Positions 61,264-64,000 of a DNA stretch of 64,000 nt are shown one piece after another. The notes beneath the pieces are model-generated. The model saw only the letters and a list, made by a program, of their open reading frames with translations, was not told the DNA's origin and did no database searches. The first letter of the stretch is position 1, and the number at the start of each line of letters is the position of its first letter. The stretch comes from Anadara kagoshimensis (lineage: Eukaryota; Mollusca; Bivalvia; Arcoida; Arcidae), in the NCBI GenBank assembly GCA_021292105.1, contig CM037871.1, forward strand, positions 58,488,866-58,552,865, in the 5' to 3' direction. A program made the position numbers and the translations under genes.

Positions 61264-61623
61264 GGCAGGTCAAAGCAGGACAGTAAAGCTGTGGCTGTAT
61301 TGTCTGAGGACAGGTCAAAGCATGGCGTTAAAGCTGTGGCTGTACCGTCTGAGGGCAGGTCAAAGCAGAACAGTTAACCTGTTGCTGTAGTGTCAAAGGA
61401 CAGGTCAAAGCAGGACAGTAAAGCTGTGGCTGTATTGTCTGAGGACAGGTCAAAGCATGGCGTTAAAGCTGTGGCTGTACCGTCTGAGGGCAGGTCAAAG
61501 CAGAACAGTTAACCTGTTGCTGTAGTGTCAAAGGACAGGTCAAAGCAGGACGGTAAAGCTATGGCTTTACAGTCTGTGGGCAGGTCAAAGCAGGACGGTA
61601 AAGCTGTGGTTGTACTGTTTTAC
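61264..61623 (+). repeat. 45-bp coding-like minisatellite, eight units
   Basis: caggtcaaag recurs exactly every 45 bp from 61266 to 61581. In the frame of ggc agg tca aag, the units read GRSKQDSKAVAVLSE, DRSKHGVKAVAVPSE and similar. The flanks stay open for some codons (IEDISDV before, VLFYQTSADYGVIQSIIEG after). Units 3 and 6 carry the same in-frame TAA (61375-61377 and 61510-61512), and units 1-3 and 4-6 are near-identical 135-bp blocks, so the stop arose before the last duplication. Probably the relic of a repetitive coding sequence; the parent gene is unknown. Confidence 0.85.
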
Positions 61624-61904
61624 CAAACCAGTGCTGATTATGGTGTTATTCAATCCATCATAGAGGGAAGTTGAATGGGCTTTGCACCGTAACTGAAGAA
61701 AAAGTTGAGACAAAGCATATTATATTACTTCTCTGGCTTTGCACTCTTAGAAATGGCAAACTAAGACCATTTTCGCTAGAAGAGCTTCTATAATTATCAT
61801 TTCGTTGATTTTTATAGTAAAGCATTATGTTAAACTATCATTTATATACTGCAAAAACACAATAACATATGGAAAAACCCTTAAACATGAACAGATATAA
61901 AAAG

Positions 61905-62060
61905 AAAACGATACTGGCAGCCATCTTGTCCGCCATCTTGGATATCTTGAATTCCTCAAGGCTGCCAAGGTGGCATCATGCAGTTTCTGATTGGGGACAT
62001 GTTGCAGAACAACTTTATGTAAAAACATTTTGTGCGGACTATTTTTTAGGTTATGTGAAA
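61905..62060. repeat. Inverted repeat, right arm
   Basis: Inverted partner of 58985-59145: cagccatcttgtccgccatc and ttggatatcttgaattcc, tgccaaggtggcatcatgc and attttgtgcggacta. The arms are roughly 65% identical by eye over about 150 bp. They enclose the decayed ORF and the 45-bp minisatellite. Confidence 0.75.
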
Positions 62061-62207
62061 AAAGTATTTGTCATCTGGACTATATTAAGATTTACGCTTT
62101 GAATTGTTAAATACTGAACAATTTTCTGAATATTTACATAATATTTCAGACACTTTATTATTTTTCACTTTTAATTGAACGTATGTATGGGTCAGTGGTC
62201 ATAAAAT

Positions 62208-62690
62208 AATTTGAAAGCTTGAAGACATTTTCATTTTAGACATGATAATTACTCAAATCGGTCTAAAACGATGCATTGTTTGTTTGAAGCAGAACTTCGC
62301 CACTGAAGGTTGAACGTCAAATAGAGCCGATACATGCCTGGCAATTGACGAGGATGGGCATTTTCCTCTTTTCTATTTGGAAAGTCCATCATAAAATTGC
62401 AAGTAAACGCCACTCCTTGAATGATTATTGCGATCTTAAAACATGATTATACTTATTTTTGGTAACGTTTTTCCTTTTTCTAATTTGAAAGTTGAAATAA
62501 AATGTAAATAATCATCTGACTCGCTCCTTTCACTTCATATAACAAACAAAGGGATAATTACTTGTCATGAATACATACAGTTTGATTTTCTGTCTATTCT
62601 TGACATACATCAAATATCATTAAGTAAACAACTTTTGAATCAAGACAATCATCGATAAATTATATTTTGTGTGGGGAATATATAATATGT
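62208..62690 (+). repeat. Direct repeat D, copy 2
   Basis: Partner of 57850-58400: tagacatgataattactc, gatgcattgtttgtttg, gagccgatacatgcctgg, aaattgcaagtaaacgcc and aatatataatatgttt. Weak similarity runs on to about 62800 (tatttcaagcctagtagatg). Confidence 0.8.
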
Positions 62691-62869
62691 TTACGCATGA
62701 AAATATAAACGGCATAATATATTATGGAGGTGGTCGTAAAATATGCTATTTCAAGCCTAGTAGATGTTTTACCTGGTGGATTTGCTTTCTATTGCTAGAC
62801 TGTATTTTTAAAGCAAAGCATGACATTGTATACAATCACAAACAGCTAGCCTTGCCTTCGAAAAATCCT

Positions 62870-64000
62870 TAATAGTAACCTTAATTCAATTTAACATCTG
62901 TGCAATGCATTTCAATACAACTAACATGTCAGTTTTAAGTCTAGATCCCTCTGGTAATATACGACAGTTTTTAAATCTATTTCAGGGTAAAAAACCAAAA
63001 TAAAACTTCGAAAAAATGCAAAATGTAAATATAACTATTGAACAGGCAGTTGTTTATAAAATATAGTTGTATATACTTTATTTGGCAACAGTCAATGCAA
63101 CTAAGAGCATGACACAGCAAAAGTAAATCACAGATTCAACATATTGGGACTGCCGATTATAAGACTCCACTTTTGATTTGTACTTATGTAAATATTCAGT
63201 GATATGGTTTCAAAAAATGTTATACTATTACAGGAAACTCAACTTTACAATAATCATATTAAAAACTTGAAAATAATCCCTTTGTATTTACGTAATCCAT
63301 GGAAAACGAGTCAATGTTTAAGATTTACTTATAGTTTTTTATTATTTTCTTTATTTTCTTTTCTTTATATATATATAATATATAGTATGTATGTATGTAT
63401 GTATGTATGTCAATTGATATGCTGAAAAGGTATGCTACGCTTAAAGAAAAACAGTATTCCGTTTGAATAAGTCTCGTAATTATCGGTTCCGAGGACTTTC
63501 GGGCGTGTTCGTCATACTTAAGAACATGAAAAAACGAACGTTTCACTCTTCTATAAACATTGCCGAACCACAACAGAAGTTTTCCATATTTATTTTTGCA
63601 CTCCCGATTCAACAAAACAGAAGCTACATGAGCAAAATAAACAAGATTAAAACAAGAAGAAGCAAATCGGACACGCTAGAAAAATGTAGACACAACAGTA
63701 AGATATTCCAGAGATATCGTCATAGTCGAAATAAGGGAAGAAATTTTAATATTCAACTGATGTTGGATTCATGTAAGCTAAACTGAAGACACAGAAAATA
63801 TCTACAGAAATGTGATTTTAAAGACTGATGTAAGGTTATTTTTATACACCATCATGTGAATTATCGCAACAATCATTATGTTAGGATTAACTTGCCACAA
63901 TTTATCTGTGAAAAGATTTTAATGCGTGAACCATGTATATAATGGCCAAATGTTATAACACAATGCTCACATTGCCAGACGTAATTCTCAACACTGTATA
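62870..64000. other. AT-rich end of window
   Basis: Holds a short TA / TATG microsatellite at about 63366-63410. The opposing frames at 63463-63786 (+) and 63325-63615 (-) cover a slightly GC-richer patch (tcggttccgaggactttcgg) but show no domain I recognise; their coding status is open. Confidence 0.4.

Noticed and set aside
57850-62690. LTR retrotransposon with direct repeats D as LTRs
   Set aside because: No gag, protease, reverse transcriptase or integrase motifs, no primer-binding site seen, and the interior carries inverted repeats instead.
63325-63786. Overlapping frames of 96 and 107 residues on opposite strands
   Set aside because: Slightly GC-richer than surroundings, but neither strand shows a domain, splice context or codon pattern strong enough to call a gene.

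Overview
The window looks like an animal chromosome segment, most likely from a mollusc and probably a bivalve. It is strongly AT-rich (about one third G+C by eye) and full of short dispersed repeats and minisatellites. It carries tRNA-derived SINEs whose 3' tails read like gggacgttaaaca, a tail I associate with mollusc SINEs. The only convincing gene has introns bounded by canonical GT/AG sites. There are no bacterial operons, rRNA genes or CRISPR arrays. Most long open frames are chance frames in AT-rich DNA or frames inside repeats.

Region 1 (about 13.9-29.6 kb, + strand) is the 3' part of a rhodopsin-class GPCR gene of the GnRH / adipokinetic hormone / corazonin receptor superfamily. Three internal exons (13884-13991, 19933-19996, 24084-24172) join in perfect phase. 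They encode the end of intracellular loop 3, TM6 (CWTPYFVM) and TM7 (NSCMDPIVYG). Two alternative 3' terminal coding exons follow, starting at 29056 and 29236. Both begin with the homologous residues GMFT..F.RE. One gives a 43-residue basic tail; the other gives a 119-residue tail with a CCC cluster and many Ser/Thr. Exons for the N-terminus and TM1-TM5 were not found and probably lie upstream of the window. Directly at the 3' end of the loop-3 exon, a 37-bp minisatellite of 23 units repeats the last 20 exon bases plus the first 17 intron bases. The gene therefore has its own 5' splice site followed by 22 copies of it.

Region 2 is what fills and surrounds these introns. It includes a 5.2-kb higher-order tandem repeat (about 5.1-10.3 kb) and three tRNA-derived SINEs (3531-3760, 19399-19720, 21137-21466). 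It also includes a dead mariner transposon with TA target duplications (17020-18323) and two members of a terminal-inverted-repeat family that carry internal minisatellites (18330-18702 and 24239-25815, the latter with a 104-bp array). Small minisatellites complete it.

Region 3 (about 29.6-64 kb) has no confidently recognised gene. A dispersed repeat called R here (motif gtagctagctaaacagg plus cttccggagcaccc) occurs more than twenty times in the whole window in both orientations. Also present are a TTAA-flanked inverted-repeat element (45383-46558), a TA-flanked MITE (51473-52014), two foldback elements with long hairpins, inverted copies of another MITE, and several tandem or direct segmental duplications. 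A Cys-rich open frame on the minus strand (40286-40775) may be an exon. At 59-62 kb there is a decayed copy of an unnamed multicopy invertebrate ORF family and a 45-bp coding-like minisatellite. Both are bracketed by inverted repeats.
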